This document shows, piece after piece, positions 21,721-32,949 of a stretch of DNA of 64,000 bases. This stretch comes from Anastrepha obliqua (taxonomy: Eukaryota; Arthropoda; Insecta; Diptera; Tephritidae). The notes under the pieces are model-generated. The model searched no databases. It had not been told where the DNA came from and saw only the letters and a program-made list of their open reading frames with translations. Each line of letters begins with the position of its first letter. Position 1 is the first letter of the stretch. The DNA lies in contig NC_072897.1 in NCBI RefSeq assembly GCF_027943255.1, positions 41,452,044-41,516,043 on the forward strand, given 5' to 3'. The position numbers and the translations under genes were made by a program.

Positions 21721-21955
21721 TTTGTTCCCACTGCTGTGTATAGGGGTTATAAACGATGTTTTGATTTACTCAATAAATATACCTATGCATAGGGAGCGTT
21801 CTATGTTGTAGAGCACCCAGACTTGGGCACTCATATAGATAGTGAAATACTGTTTCTCTATATTCTTCTTGACTGCAGCTTCTACATTTAGTGTTGTACG
21901 GCCACCCATCTTCCTTGAATGGTCTTTTTAGTTATTTTTAACTCTACTCTGAAGT
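21721..21955 (-). pseudogene. C-terminal Cys/His fragment of a non-LTR ORF2
   Basis: The minus strand reads WPYNTKCRSCSQEEYRETVF followed by HYLYECPSL: a C-x2-C-x9-H-x4-C arrangement with the ET-x-x-H-x-L-x-x-CP signature of the C-terminus of R1, LOA and Jockey-type ORF2 proteins. It is about 60 codons and nothing upstream on that strand can be joined. Confidence 0.65.
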
Positions 21956-22147
21956 CCAGACTGACAGTAGTAAAATCTGATAAGCTGCTAGTAATCCTTT
22001 GGTTGCTTAAGACAACACTATGACCAAACATCATCCTAGCATTCCAAAAATGCTCCTCCTTATGTCTTTATGTTACTCCCACATTATAGAATATCATTAT
22101 ATACATATATGATATATGATATGATATGGGTATTTTTTTGTGTTCCT

Positions 22148-22390
22148 GCCACTATTTGTTATGTGCGTCTTGATGTTTTCCTCAAATGGGGGACCAAGAG
22201 ATTTATGCCACCGCCAAACGATATAAGAAGCTTTTTCATGGCAGAAATACACTCGGAGTATTGCCTGCCGGGGGGCAACCGCTGCTAGAAGAAACTTTTT
22301 CTACATTTCATGTTTCATGTTCGGAGACATAAAGCCGTTTACTGCCGAATGGTAGTCATGCACCAACCCATTCGGTTACGTCAGCTGATA
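22148..22390 (-). repeat. tRNA-derived SINE
   Basis: On the minus strand the head (22390 leftward) contains TAACCGAATGGGTTGGTGC, which fits a Pol III A box; a decayed B-box region follows at about 22320-22340. The body includes the CATGGCAGAAATACACTCGG core complement, shared with 2420-2587 in the opposite orientation. Known insect repeats of this kind carry an intact GGTTCGAAT-type B box; this copy does not, so it is probably not transcribed. Confidence 0.7.
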
Positions 22391-22880
22391 TATAAATACG
22401 CCACACTAAAATATTTAAACCCCTTTTTTGAGTGTACCGTTCGACCGATTACAAAGAAACCTCCATCAATTTGAAGAAAAGAGCAACCTTTACAGCAGAA
22501 ATGTGAGGTCCTATGTTCAACTGAGAGAAGAAGATAGCAGCGAGTAGTTAAGTAAGAAAACAAATCTCAACATATAGACCAAAATATGAAAACCAATGCA
22601 TCTATAAAACCAATTAGGATAGGTAACTGGAGCTTAGTACGAATACACCGTACTTATGGTGACAAGTGGTAGATATTGTGAAAGGGGTCTTGGTACCTTC
22701 CATATAAACTGAAATTTGCATTACCTGTCTTGAAAAGGAAAAGCATAACACCTACCACACACACTGAAACCTTCATTTAATTTTTCTCTGGAACCACTTA
22801 TGCTAAGGTAGTGAAATTTAATTTTATCTCCCTATCAGCGTTTGGAAACCAATTTAAATTTTTTATCATATTACATAATT
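22391..22880. other. Non-coding, no gene seen
   Basis: AT-rich spacer between the SINE and the LOA-B leader. No supported frames. Confidence 0.4.
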
Positions 22881-23748
22881 AAATGGGGTGTAGGGCAGAT
22901 CGCTTCCGCGTGGTGCACCCTGGGTAGAACTAAATGATCTGCGACCTCAACGGCCTTCCTGAACGATGACGAGACCCCCTTTTTCGGATTTGGACTTATT
23001 CTCCTCCAGCACAATCTTGACTTTTTGACCCCTGTGCTGGTAGTCGCGGCATTCTGCCACCGGAGTATGCTGAGGTGAAACTCAGCAGAAATGACTGGTG
23101 GGCTAATGACGTGACTGCCCCCGTCCCGCTAAAACCTTGGCAGGCCTCGGAGTACGTTCCAAACCCGTAGCCATTGGGTTGGCGGTTGGGACGACTCCCG
23201 TCTTTGTGTCCGGTCTGGCTCTGAACGCATGCCCCATAAGGACATGCGTCAACCCTCGCATGGCCTCCCTGCTACGGCACAGACAACCATGGGACCCTTT
23301 AAGGACGCTCAATTCAACAATGAACAACAACAAAACAATAACACAACTAACAAAACAAAACTAACTCGGAGCCGAGTCCCTAAACTACCGCTCCCTAGAC
23401 AGGAGGAGCAAAATCGTCTCCTCGAAAATGTTTGCCCCGGGGGGTATCTCTAATGGGGGAATGCATCGGAATCGATGCGTAAGGCAGTAACCAAGGGAGA
23501 CACCGAGGGAAAGTCGGAACCGACTTTCAGTATTAATCGGGGGGTAAAGGGTGGGAATCCACCTTTGATAGGAAGCGGAGTACAGGCGAAACCGTTTGCA
23601 ATTCCTAGAGTAGGGGCGATGGATGGGAAAGCCAGCACCAGCAAGGAACTTTCCCCAGTTTTTCGGGGACTTCGGGGATATCTCTTTAAAGACCACTAGG
23701 CCTAAACGTCAGTAAGGGCAGAATAAACGGTCCTTCTCTGATCTTCGT
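22881..23748 (+). other. LOA-B 5' leader, related to R1 leaders
   Basis: Higher G+C than its surroundings. From about 23100 it aligns by eye with the leaders of R1-A, R1-B and R1-C: TTGGCAGG near 23139, the TCTGGCTCTGA block before the hairpin, the hairpin itself, and TCAACCCTCGCATGGCCTCC after it. In contrast ORF1 and ORF2 of LOA-B are of LOA type. Confidence 0.7.
23225..23249 (+). promoter_or_regulatory. Conserved leader hairpin in LOA-B
   Basis: ACGCATG (23225-23231) pairs perfectly with CATGCGT (23243-23249) around an 11-base loop CCCCATAAGGA. The same structure with other stem bases is in the R1 copies at 29316, 44838 and 47722. Confidence 0.75.
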
Positions 23749-24300
23749 ATGGCGATCAAGATCCTGGAGTGCTACGGTTGGCCGAATGACTCTCAGTTAT
23801 CTGAGAAGGATTCCCAGATGCTCAAGTGGGCCAGGGAGGTCATTAGAGGAGCAGGGAAGGGCAGCGGAAAGGGAGCGGAAGCGAATGCTCCAAAATTGGA
23901 CTCAGGAGTTAAAAGGCAACGCTCCCAGGAAGAGGGTATCTCCCAAGAAAAGAGGCCCATTGGTGGGGGTGGCCCGCCAAAATCATTTAGCAAAGTCGCC
24001 AAACAGGCGGGCTCGATTATTCTTGGAGTGATAGACAGCGGTAAGGAAGACGGCGCTATCTCTAGGGAGGAATGGAAGAGTGTAGCGTCCGCCATCTCCG
24101 CAGTTTTTATGAGGGTAGTGAAGTCAGTCCTCTCGCTGAAGCAAAAGGGGTCATCAACTATGGCTTCGAGAAGGTGGTTCTTAAGGTCTACCAAACCGAT
24201 GCCAGAGGAGATGCCCTTGCACATGCGGATGTGCTGGGAGAGGTAAGGCCCACAATGGAGGAAGCTCCTGTGAACATGGAAGTGGAATCCGTCACGTAGG
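23749..24300 (+). pseudogene. LOA-B ORF1, DUF4780 core deleted
   Basis: Reads AIKILECYGWPNDSQLSEKD, a Lys/Gly-rich linker, then SFSKVAKQAGSIILGVIDSG and ISREEWKSVASAISAVF, which match the N-terminal side of the DUF4780-type block in LOA-A. After about 24115 the frame passes directly to the end of the block (GVINYGFEKVVLKVY, other frame), so some 300 bp of the core is missing. Stop at 24300. Inactive. Confidence 0.7.
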
Positions 24301-24444
24301 AGGGTGACAATGCTGATGACGTTCGCTCTTTACCGAGGTCCCTCAAAAGCATCGGGCCGTTCTTCGACAGGACGGAGGAGGAGAGGCTTCTGGCCTCGGA
24401 AAGCGAGGACGCCGTCCTTGGGGTGATGGAGAGGATCCTGGAGG

Positions 24445-26270
24445 ATGATTATTCTTCACATAAATCTTAAGTACTCTAAGGCGGTGTCCGCCAACCTACT
24501 AAGCCACCTTGAGCAAGGTGGAGTGGATATAGTCCTGTTCCAGGAGCCGTGGCTGAGCAGCAATGGTATTTCTGGCCTCAGGAGGAAAAGCTACAAACTG
24601 GTGGCGTATAGAAAGACAGGTAAGCCAAGATCCTGCTTACTCGTCAGGAAGGAACTTAACGCATTTATTTTGCCTAATTTCAGCAATGAAGACATTGTGA
24701 CGGTGAGCCTGGAGGGCCCGTATGGAAAGCTATGGCTGATGTCCGTCTATAATATATGGCACATGACGACGAGGTGGGACCACCTCCGGTGCTGCTAAGG
24801 GAAACCCCGGCTGAAACAAAACGCAGGAAAGTCGGCGTCATTATAGGCGCTGAGGCGAACTCCCACCACACCTGCTGGGGAAGTTCAAACATCAATGCAC
24901 GAGATGAGTCACTTTATGATTATATTTTAAACGAAGACTTGTTTATCTGTAACAGGGGTAAGGACCTCACCTTTATTACCGCAGCCAGAGAAGAGCTGCT
25001 TGATCTTGCTCTGGCTTCTTCTTCAACTCGTCCAATAAGATCCCCCTAAAGGAACCTGAGGAGGACGGACTGGGATGCATATTACAGAAATCTGCTGAAC
25101 CTACTCCCCAAAGCACCTGGAGAAAATCTAGATCTATCGGAAGTAGCGATCGACGAACTGGTGGAGACTTTCACCTCAGCCTACAACAATGCCCTGGAAA
25201 CCTCTTGTCCAGCAAAAGCTTTTTCCAGCAAGGAAAAGCCGCCTTGGTGGACAACGGAGCTATCTGAGCTTAGGGCCTCATGCAGACGCCTTTTTAATAG
25301 GGCATAAATAATTAGGTCTACCTCAGGATGGGAGCTGTATAAAGCTGAAGAAGCTTCTACGAGAGCGTAGAGGGATGCCATGAGTCCTTCAGGTTTAGAC
25401 GAGTACTCACGAGGGAGTTCCGCTCCCTTCAGATCCTTCAAGTCGCCTGGTCCTGGCAGCATCATTCCTGCACAACTGCAGAAATCTGTGGAGGTATCAC
25501 GGCGTTGGTTGAGCCCTATCTATGTGAGCTCCGTAGCCAGGGACTATATACCGAGATCATGGAGGGCCGTGAGGGTTGTCTTTATACCCAAGGCAGGCAA
25601 GAGCTCGCATGTCTCCCCTAAGGACTTCAAGCCAATCAGTCTCTCATATTTTTTGCTGAAAACCCTTGAGAGACTGATTGACCTGCGCATAAGAAGCGAA
25701 ATTCGTCTGGGTCGGTTGTCGCATACCCAACATGCTTATTTCAAGGGCAGATCGGTGGAGTCTGCCCTGCACACAATTGTGAAAGAGATTGAGGAGTCTC
25801 TTCTTCAGAAGGAGTTTGCGGTGGGCGCATTCCTCGACATTGAGGGGGCTTTTAACAACGTCCGCCCGGAGGCAATTACCAGGTCTCTGGGTAAACTGGG
25901 GGTCGAAACCGAACTTATCAGATTTATCTATATTATGCGTAGCGACAGAACTATCGGTGCAGAATGGGATGGCATCTCCATCCACCGGCAGGTGAGTAGG
26001 GGCACTCCGCAAGGTAGTGTTCTCTCGCCTTCCCTCTGGGTTGTTGTCGTAAATGATTTGCTGGAGGAGCTGGTAAAAGGGGACTGAAGGGTGGTTGCCT
26101 ACGCGGATGACTTGGCATTAATCGTTAGGGGAAAATTTGGGGATACTCTGTACAACTTGATGCAAGGATATCTGAACGTAGTTGTTCGATAGACATCGGC
26201 GGTGAATCCTCTTAAGGCGGAGGTCGTCCTATTTACGAAGAAATATAAAATACCCGAAGCTCCCAAACGG
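24445..26270 (+). pseudogene. LOA-B ORF2: endonuclease and RT, broken
   Basis: Starts MIILHINLKYSK. Endonuclease blocks: FQEPWLSS, IIGAEANSHHTCWGSS (Asp replaced by Glu in the GADxN motif); the SDH end is lost. Between 25050 and 25380 the linker is interrupted by stops and a deletion. RT: KDFKPISLSYFLLKTLERL, AFLDIEGAFNN (motif A), GTPQGSVLSPSLW, and after a stop near 26085 the intact VVAYADDLALIV at about 26093-26130. It ends near 26270 before any thumb or RNase H. LOA clade by these blocks. Confidence 0.85.
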
Positions 26271-26395
26271 ATATTCGGGAGCTATCCAGAGGATACTTGG
26301 ACGAAATCCACCACACATAAACAATTAGAGAAAGCAAAAAAAGCCGTGGTTAATAACAGACTTTGTTACAACGGAAAGACCGAGAGAAACCGTTG

Positions 26396-26810
26396 ATAAT
26401 TTAAAGAAAACTCTACAGATGGGCTGATGCCGTTCGTCAAAAATCATTTGGTGTTGTGTCAAAGTAGCTGTTGGGCCAGTTTTTAAAGACCTGTTTGTTA
26501 TTGAAGGTAACGCCCTTTTTATGGTTCGACAGGGAGTGGAAAAGCTGGTAATCGGTCGCTGCAAGGTCCGGAGAATATGGTGGATGCTGAAGGACCTCCC
26601 ATTCTAGCTCTTGGAGTGTGGCTTTGATGCCTTATGCAACATGGGGCCTGTCGTTGTTGTGAAGACGTGTGGTTTGACCATGCCGACCAGGTCCTTTCAG
26701 TCGAATAGCCTCAGTTACGTGGTCTATTGGGCAATGTAGACCTTCTTGTTGACCGTGGCATTCTTTACGAGCATTTCCCAGTGCACCAAGCCCTCTAGTC
26801 CCACCAAACT
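26396..26810 (-). pseudogene. MLE-2: mariner-like transposase C-terminal fragment
   Basis: The minus strand reads RLHNNDRPHVA then a stop and GIKATLQELEWEVLQHPPYS, PDLAATDYQLF. Relative to mariner HDNARPH, the Asp is changed (NND). Third Asp (ATD) is present. No inverted ends were identified. The Tc1-like element begins right after it at 26813, so that element may have landed inside this fragment. Confidence 0.75.
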
Positions 26811-26812
26811 TA

Positions 26813-28293
26813 CACATGCCCCACAAAGTCTGCGTTCCCCCTCCAATAACTTTTTAGTGGATGAAATACACAACCTGATTTTATAATTTTTATAAATTTG
26901 TATATATTTATATGTTTATTATATGTTTAAGTTTCAAAAACAAAAATAAATTTGAAGATTCCTCAAATAAGTTTTTAGATAACGGTGAATAATGGCTGTA
27001 ACAAGTAAATAAAGCGACCATAAAGTCTGCGTTCAGTCTTAAAGTCTAATACAAAAACATGATATGCTATATGCAAAAATTAAATATAATATTTAGTTGG
27101 ATATCCACGTTGCTTCAGGACTTCACTCAGCCTATTTGGCAGTGAACTTACTAGTTTCTCTGTTTCCTCTGCTGTTATCTTCATCCATTCTGCCTGCATG
27201 ACACTCCGCAAAACCTCTTTACTAGTAATCACTTGCTGACGAATTCTTTTTCCAATAGATCCCACAGATGCTTGATGAGGTTAAGATCTGGGGACTGTGG
27301 CGGTGTTTTAAGCTGTTTTGGGGGGTTGTACAAGAGCCAAAGCTTAACGATCTCGGCTGTGTGCTTCGGGTCGTTATCTTGTTGAAACCAAAATGTTCTT
27401 GATAAGCCGAGATTTTCTGCACTTTGCTTTAAATTCCGTTTTAGTATGTTCAAGTATCCCCATTTATACATCGTCGAATCAATAAATTCTAACTGACCCA
27501 CCCCATTTGCCGCCATGCAGCCCCAAACCATAACCCCGCCACCTCCGTGCTTAACCGAGCCAACAAGATTTTGCTTTTCAAAAACAGTTCCAGGTTTTCG
27601 CCAAACTATTTGACGGCGTTTTATTCAGAATATACAAAATTTACTTTCGTCTGAAAATATTACTTTTTTCCAGAACTCGGGAGGCTTATTTATGTACTCA
27701 TTAGCAAACTGAATGCGTTTACGTCTGTTCACAAGGGAAATGAAAGACTTTTCTTCGGGCGACAATACCATGGTATCAAGCCTGACGTAGAACTTTTCTG
27801 GCAGTTTCAGCGCAAATACTTTTTTTAAATGTTTGATTTATGTGTTCAACTAATTTTGAGGATGTAATCCGGGTGTTAACATTTGCCAAGTTGATTATAG
27901 AACGCTCTTCCCGGGTCGATAATTTTTTCGGAAGCCCTGACCTGGGCTTAAAATTCCAGTTTGCCGAAAATTTTTTACAACTCGCTGAATAGAGGAATAC
28001 GTTCTCCCAATAGATTTTCCAATATTTCGGAAACTTTTTCCGTCTTTCCGTATTTTTATAATTATTTTCCTCTCAGAAAAGACTTTTTGGTGCCGCATTT
28101 ACATGCTGCTGAAATTATTTTCCCGTTATCTAAAAAGTGAAGTGAGGAATTTTGTTTTTTTTTTGCCCTTAAAAGCTGGGAATGTAGTGAATAAGCAAAT
28201 GGTAAAGATTTCAATTTAATCATAATATTCTATTTTGTTTTCAATAAATTTAAGAAGGCTATTCGAGTGAAAGCAGACTTTGTGGGGCATGTG
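26813..28293 (-). mobile_element. Tc1-like DNA transposon with both ends
   Basis: 1,481 bp between TA dinucleotides at 26811-26812 and 28294-28295. Ends are CACATGCCCCACAAAGTCTG (left) and its near complement (right). Terminal arms of about 190 bp are AT-rich. A second copy of CAYAAAGTCTGCGTTC lies inside the left arm at 27019-27034, 197 bases from the outer one at 26822, the IR/DR arrangement known for some Tc1 elements; the right arm lacks a clear inner copy. Confidence 0.9.
27080..28098 (-). pseudogene. Tc1-like transposase, catalytic Glu replaced
   Basis: N-terminal paired-like helix-turn-helix code at 27895-28098 (KIRKDGKSFRNIGKSIGRTY). Middle portion needs frame changes and stops. Catalytic region: Asp in IFSDESKF, Asp in QQDNDPKHTA, and 34 residues on the expected Glu is Lys (PDLNLIKHLWDLLE), so DD34E is broken. 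The last 60 residues, ending GYPTKY, lie in another frame (27080-27265), so an indel sits near 27235. Family length is about 340; all parts are present but inactive. Confidence 0.88.
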
Positions 28294-28295
28294 TA

Positions 28296-28552
28296 TATCA
28301 TGATCTTCTTTGGATGAACATCCGGCTTGACTGTTGACAGTTGTGATGATTCTATAGAAGACCTATTCAGCATACATTTTCCAGGGTGTGCGGACACCAC
28401 AGATCTCGACCCTAGAAGAGATATTGTGCACGACATCCCGACGAACGTAATTACGACTAACAAGATAGAATGGGCTACACAAAGTTTCGACCCATTTAAA
28501 TCGCCAGGACTGCATGGAATCTTCCAGCCATTCTCCAAAAGGTGAGCCATCT
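28296..28552 (+). pseudogene. LOA fragment: start of RT
   Basis: Reads SIEDLFSIHFPGCADTTDLD and FDPFKSPGLHGIF, the linker-to-RT block seen in LOA-A at about 12060-12220. It directly follows the Tc1-like element, so it may be part of a LOA copy split by that transposon; the matching left half is not evident. Confidence 0.7.
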
Positions 28553-28706
28553 TGTGGTACCATGGTTAAGGACGACATTCATGGGATGGGATGGTTGAGG
28601 TTCAGCTATGTTCCTGTCCCGTGGATGTGTAGACGAATATATAAATATGTATGCATTTATGTACGAATGTATAGATATGTTATAAATGTTTATATGTGTG
28701 GCCTAC
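28553..28706. repeat. TATGTA-rich simple sequence
   Basis: Irregular ATGTATG and TATAAATG repeats at about 28635-28700 next to the R1-A leader. Other R1 copies here also lie next to ACAT-like repeats. Confidence 0.5.
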
Positions 28707-29442
28707 AGACCAAATGTCCTTTTGCGACCAGGGGGCATAGCTGAGCTCCAAGCTGCCGGGGGATCGGCAGGTTGCGGATAGCCGGAAGACCTATAGTAGC
28801 AGGTTAGTTGCGAATAAGTCTTGACAAGTAAGCAACCCCTGACAAGGAGCGGCAGAGGAAGAGGAAGTGGTATCTCCGTTGATACCTCTGCGACAAGGCG
28901 ACTTAACACCGTCTTTAAATAGATGTCTTTCGCGAGGGCGCTACGACCAAAAAATCCAGGAGCGTCGGACTCAAATTGAGCTGATATGCTGGTCAGCGTC
29001 TGTTCTTCATAGTAGGAGCGGCTGATTACAACATGTTAGCGTCGCCTACGGGTCATCAGGATCGATACCAGTAAGATCCTGATTATAGAATACTGGTTTG
29101 GAAGCAGAAAGCGATCGGGCTGGAGCAGTGAGTCTCTGTAATCTGAGTAAGCGGAGCGAAATCTTGTTGAAATGACTTACAGAAGGGTTTGCTGCTCCTC
29201 CGCCCTATTAAAACTTGGCAGGTCTCACAGAGCGCTCAAAACGCGTAATCTTCAGTGACTATGCAGGTTGGGTTGAGATGACTCCCATTAGTTCCGGCTT
29301 GAAGTCTGGCTCTGAATACTGGTGCCATAAGGACCAGTGTCAACCCTAGTATGGCCTCCCTGTTTCACAGATAACCATAGAACTTACGGAAACTACATAC
29401 AGGCGTGGAGATAGCGGTTGTGAGTTTGGGCCCATATAGAAT
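28707..29442 (+). other. R1-A 5' leader
   Basis: G+C-richer sequence that contains the AAAATCCAGGAGC block near 28950 shared with R1-B and R1-C, then the TTGGCAGGTCTC and GGCTCTGA blocks, the hairpin at 29316-29340, and a terminal segment ending just before the first Met of ORF1 near 29442. The upstream 116-bp unit seen in R1-B is not present. Confidence 0.7.
29316..29340 (+). promoter_or_regulatory. Conserved leader hairpin in R1-A
   Basis: ATACTGG pairs with CCAGTGT (six Watson-Crick pairs and one T-G) around loop TGCCATAAGGA. Stem bases differ from LOA-B and R1-B but pairing is kept. Confidence 0.75.
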
Positions 29443-30870
29443 GGACAAAAATGAAAAAATTAAACAAAAACACGAAACAAAACACAACGAAAACGTGAAT
29501 TCCGAAACTGAAGAAGCCTTTAAGTGGAGCACTGTTATAAGAAGGTCCCCTCCACAGGTAACAGGAACATCCGAACAAAGAACGGAGGACAAGCGTCGAC
29601 GCTTGAAACGAGCCAACGCCGTAAAAGCAGATTGACAGCGCAAGCAAGCAATGTGCCAAGCGGCATTTTTGGGACGCCAACATCCCACCTGGACAACGAT
29701 GAGGTCCGACAGCTACAGCAGAAAGCAACACCAAAAGGCACTCCGCCCCCTCCGGCACCGATTCCGACGACCCCTCATTATGTGAACTGGTAGAGCTCCT
29801 AGGAAAGGAAATCGACGGGTTACTGTCATATGTCGAACCGCCAGAAAATGTTCACGCTGACATCCGAAAAATGTGTAGCATATTAAAACGCACACACACC
29901 GACGTAATCACACAGCTCGAAGCCGAAGAGCGAAGGGCCAGGCTAATATCGTCACCTGTGCGGATGATTCAAGCAGCACTACAAAAAAGTGTGAAACTAT
30001 CCGCTAAAAGAGCCAGAGATAGAGGTAGCCCTAAAACTGTCGCAGTGCAGACAGCAACAAAGTCTCCATCTGCTAAAAAAGGAAAGACGACAGCTACCCG
30101 CATGCACTGATGCCTCCCGGGACCAAGGAAGAATGGGCGGAAGTCCAAAGAAAAAAGAAACCTAGGAGAGATAAAAATGGTGGCAGGAATATTAGACCCA
30201 GGCCTGATGCGATCATCATCGAAAAAAAGGCAGATAACATGACTTACGCGGACATACTGCGTTTGGTGAAAAATAGCGTAGAGCTCAAAGACCTCATCGA
30301 AAAGGTACAAACCATGCGGTCTACTCAAAAAGGTGGATTTGCGATCGAACTAAAGAGGAGCAAGGATTTAGAAGCACCAAGCTGTCGTGCGGCCATAGAA
30401 AAAGCCCTAGAAAATGTGGCCACGATCAACCTCAAGACGCACAACATTACAATTTAGTGCAGTGGACTTATTCCGGATCTGAGCACAGATGATGAAATTC
30501 TCAGCGCAATAGCATATCAAGCGCATGTGAAAAGCGTTGATAAAAGCTCAATAAAAGGCAGGCGTAACACACACGGAGGAACAGAATCTGTGTACATTTT
30601 GTTCCCCGCGGATGATGCCATTAAGGTTGGATGGATTCGATGTCGCGTGTCGGAAGTAATCTGCCCTAAAAGGTGCTACAAATGCTGGGCGTTCGACCGC
30701 GTTTCAAAGGAAAAGACCGTGCGAAGCTTTGCAGACGGTGTGGAATGGAAGGACACCTTGCAGCTAGGTGTAAAAACGCTGAAAAATACGTGCTCTGCGG
30801 CGGAGCCCACCCAGCTTTAAGCGGCAAACGTCCCCGATATCAAGAGGCGGTGCGCAAACTTAAAGCATGA
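29443..30870 (+). pseudogene. R1-A ORF1 (gag-like), several frameshifts
   Basis: The first frame, MDKNEKIKQ, is Lys-rich and stops at 29635; the next pieces are read at 29640-29793, 29871-30110 and 30110-30457. The 30110 piece has the conserved core DNMTYADILRLVKNSVELKDL and KGGFAIELKRSKD. Zinc knuckles at 30660-30830: CYKCW in one frame, CRRCGMEGHLAARC and CGGAHP in another, ending RPRYQEAVRKLKA. The TGA stop (30868-30870) overlaps the ORF2 ATG as ATGA. At least four shifts. Confidence 0.8.
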
Positions 30871-32705
30871 AGATTTTGCAGCTCAACACAAACCACTGTT
30901 GAGAAGCCCAAGACCTGCTATGGCAAACGCTCGCTGAAAATAATGTAGATGTTGCTCTTCTTTCCAAGCCCTACGAAAACATCAACTCCCACAGCTGGAT
31001 GTCGGACTCTGAAAGGCTAGCTGCGATATAAGTGGTGACTGACAAGTTTCCCCAATGCAAGAAGCCGATACCAGACTCCGGCTATACTTGGGCTAAATTA
31101 GATAGTGTTTATTGTGTAAGCTTCTATGCGCCGCCTAGATGGCCGTTAGAAACCTTCGCACGCATGATGACGGCCCTCGAACTGGAGCTAAGAGGGAAGC
31201 ATCCAATCCTCGTTAATGGGGACAAATCAAGTGAAGTGGACAATCGAAAAGTCCATCCGCACACGTAGTGTCCATCTGGCCATAATAATAGAAATACAGG
31301 AGGATATGCGAAACTATGAAAGATGGAAGACACTACAAAAGTGGGAAAAAATGGTCTTAAATGCCGGGGCATTTAGGTCGGCATGGGATGATGCTTATCT
31401 TCCCGCCATGAGTACGGACGGTATGGCGGAACATATGGCCGCCCAGATAGAAGCCGCTTGTGATGCATCGATGCCCAGATGTAAATACGGAGGCAAACGT
31501 AAACCTGCCTACTTGTGGACTGCTGAAATAGCTGATGTGAGAAAAGCCTGCATCAAGGCGCGAAGAAGAGCAACAAGAGCGTCATCGACCAACCTTGAAT
31601 GGCTTTCAAGCAGAGTATAGAGCACGAAATCAGGAACTGAAAAAAACAATTAGAGAAAGCAAAAATCGTTGCTTCAAACAAATGCGAGATGGTGCAGATA
31701 CTGACTCCTGCCCTAGAGCACCGCAGCTCACATGTCCGCAATTGCTGCAACAAATAATAGTAGCACTCTTTCCTCCACAGGAGGAAACAAGCGACGAGGA
31801 ATATGGCATAGATGCAATTCCAAACGCGCAACCGGTGACAACGAAAAAAGTGCTAAACACACTAAAACGTGTAAAAGACTGTAAGTCGCCTGGCCCAGAT
31901 GGGGTTCCTAACATTGAACTTAAAACCGCGATACGGGCTAAGCCCCAGATGTTCGCACGCCTATATAGTGCTTCTCTAGCCGAAGGAACCTTCCCGAAGC
32001 GATGGAAACTGCAACGATTGGTGCTGCTACTTAAACCAGGCAAGCAATCTGACCAACCATCTGCATACAAACCTCTTTGTATGTTGGACATAGTTGGGAA
32101 AATTTTTGAGCGTATCATATGTGATCGCCTGCAGGAGAACTTAGAAAGCTCCAGCGGACTCTCTGACAGTTTGGCTTCCGACGAGCAAGGTCAACCGTGG
32201 ATGCTATCCGAATAGTCACAGACATAGCTCGGGAAGCTATCAGCGGGAAAAGCTCCTCCATGAAATATTGCGCAGTCATCACATTGGATGTAAAGAATGC
32301 TTTCGATTCGGCAAAATAGTCTAACATACTGCTAGCCCTAAAACTTTTGAAAGTGCCATGTTATCTCCTGCGCGTCATCAGAAGCTATTTCCGCAACCGT
32401 ATTATACAGTACGATACTGATAATGGGCCTAAAAAGTACGAAGTTACTGGTGGGGTCCCTCAGGGATCGGTCCTGGGGCCACCACTCTGGAACGCAGAGC
32501 CAACGCACAGCGATGGCTCGGTAATGCGGGATTGAAGCTGGCAGCCCAGAAAACAGAGGCCGTGCTTATAAGCGCGCGGAAGCAAAAAAGAATTATGAGA
32601 ATCATGGTTGGCGGACACGAAATATTCTCACAGGAGGCGATTAAGTATCTCGGAGTCTTGCTCGACACAAGGCTAAGCTTCAAGCATCATCTGTGTGCTG
32701 CGGTA
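30867..32705 (+). pseudogene. R1-A ORF2: endonuclease and RT, internally deleted
   Basis: Starts MKILQLNTNHC, then an early stop. Endonuclease blocks: AQDLLWQTLAENNVDVALLS, SWMSDSERLAAI, YTWAKLD, SFYAPPRWP; at ILVNGD sequence jumps to the end of the domain (HLAIIIE), so catalytic GDFN is cut. RT: CKSPGPDGVPN, GTFPKRWKLQRLVLLLKPGK, MLDIVGKIFERII, LDVKNAFDSAK, GGVPQGSVLGPPLW. The YADD block is deleted: LWN passes directly to the thumb (KTEAVLISARK, IKYLGVLLDTRL). Ends at about 32705. R1 clade. Confidence 0.85.
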
Positions 32706-32949
32706 TGGCCATAAACTCAAAATCTTCAGGCAAAATTTTTATACAGTCAAGATGAAATAATGTACTAAATTTCACACTGCGACTTTGACTGTCCACGCTC
32801 CACTTACTGTTCACACTCATGACATTTTACTGTTCTTTCAAACAGTGCTTTTAAATTACACTTCAACGAATACCGCGAATTTCGATTCTCATCACTGAGG
32901 TACTAAAACAAATACACCCCAAGTTCAAATTACTTTAACTCATTCTCCT
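32706..32949. other. Unassigned spacer
   Basis: AT-rich sequence with no gene, between the truncated end of R1-A and the 3' end of RTE-B. It could be an LTR remnant, but no repeat partner was seen. Confidence 0.35.

Noticed and set aside
22360..22390. Possible tRNA gene
   Set aside because: Only an A-box-like segment and a decayed B box; it belongs to a SINE head and no cloverleaf can be drawn.
23103..23364. Overlapping frames in the LOA-B leader
   Set aside because: They cross the conserved non-coding blocks and hairpin and have no counterpart in the R1 leaders.
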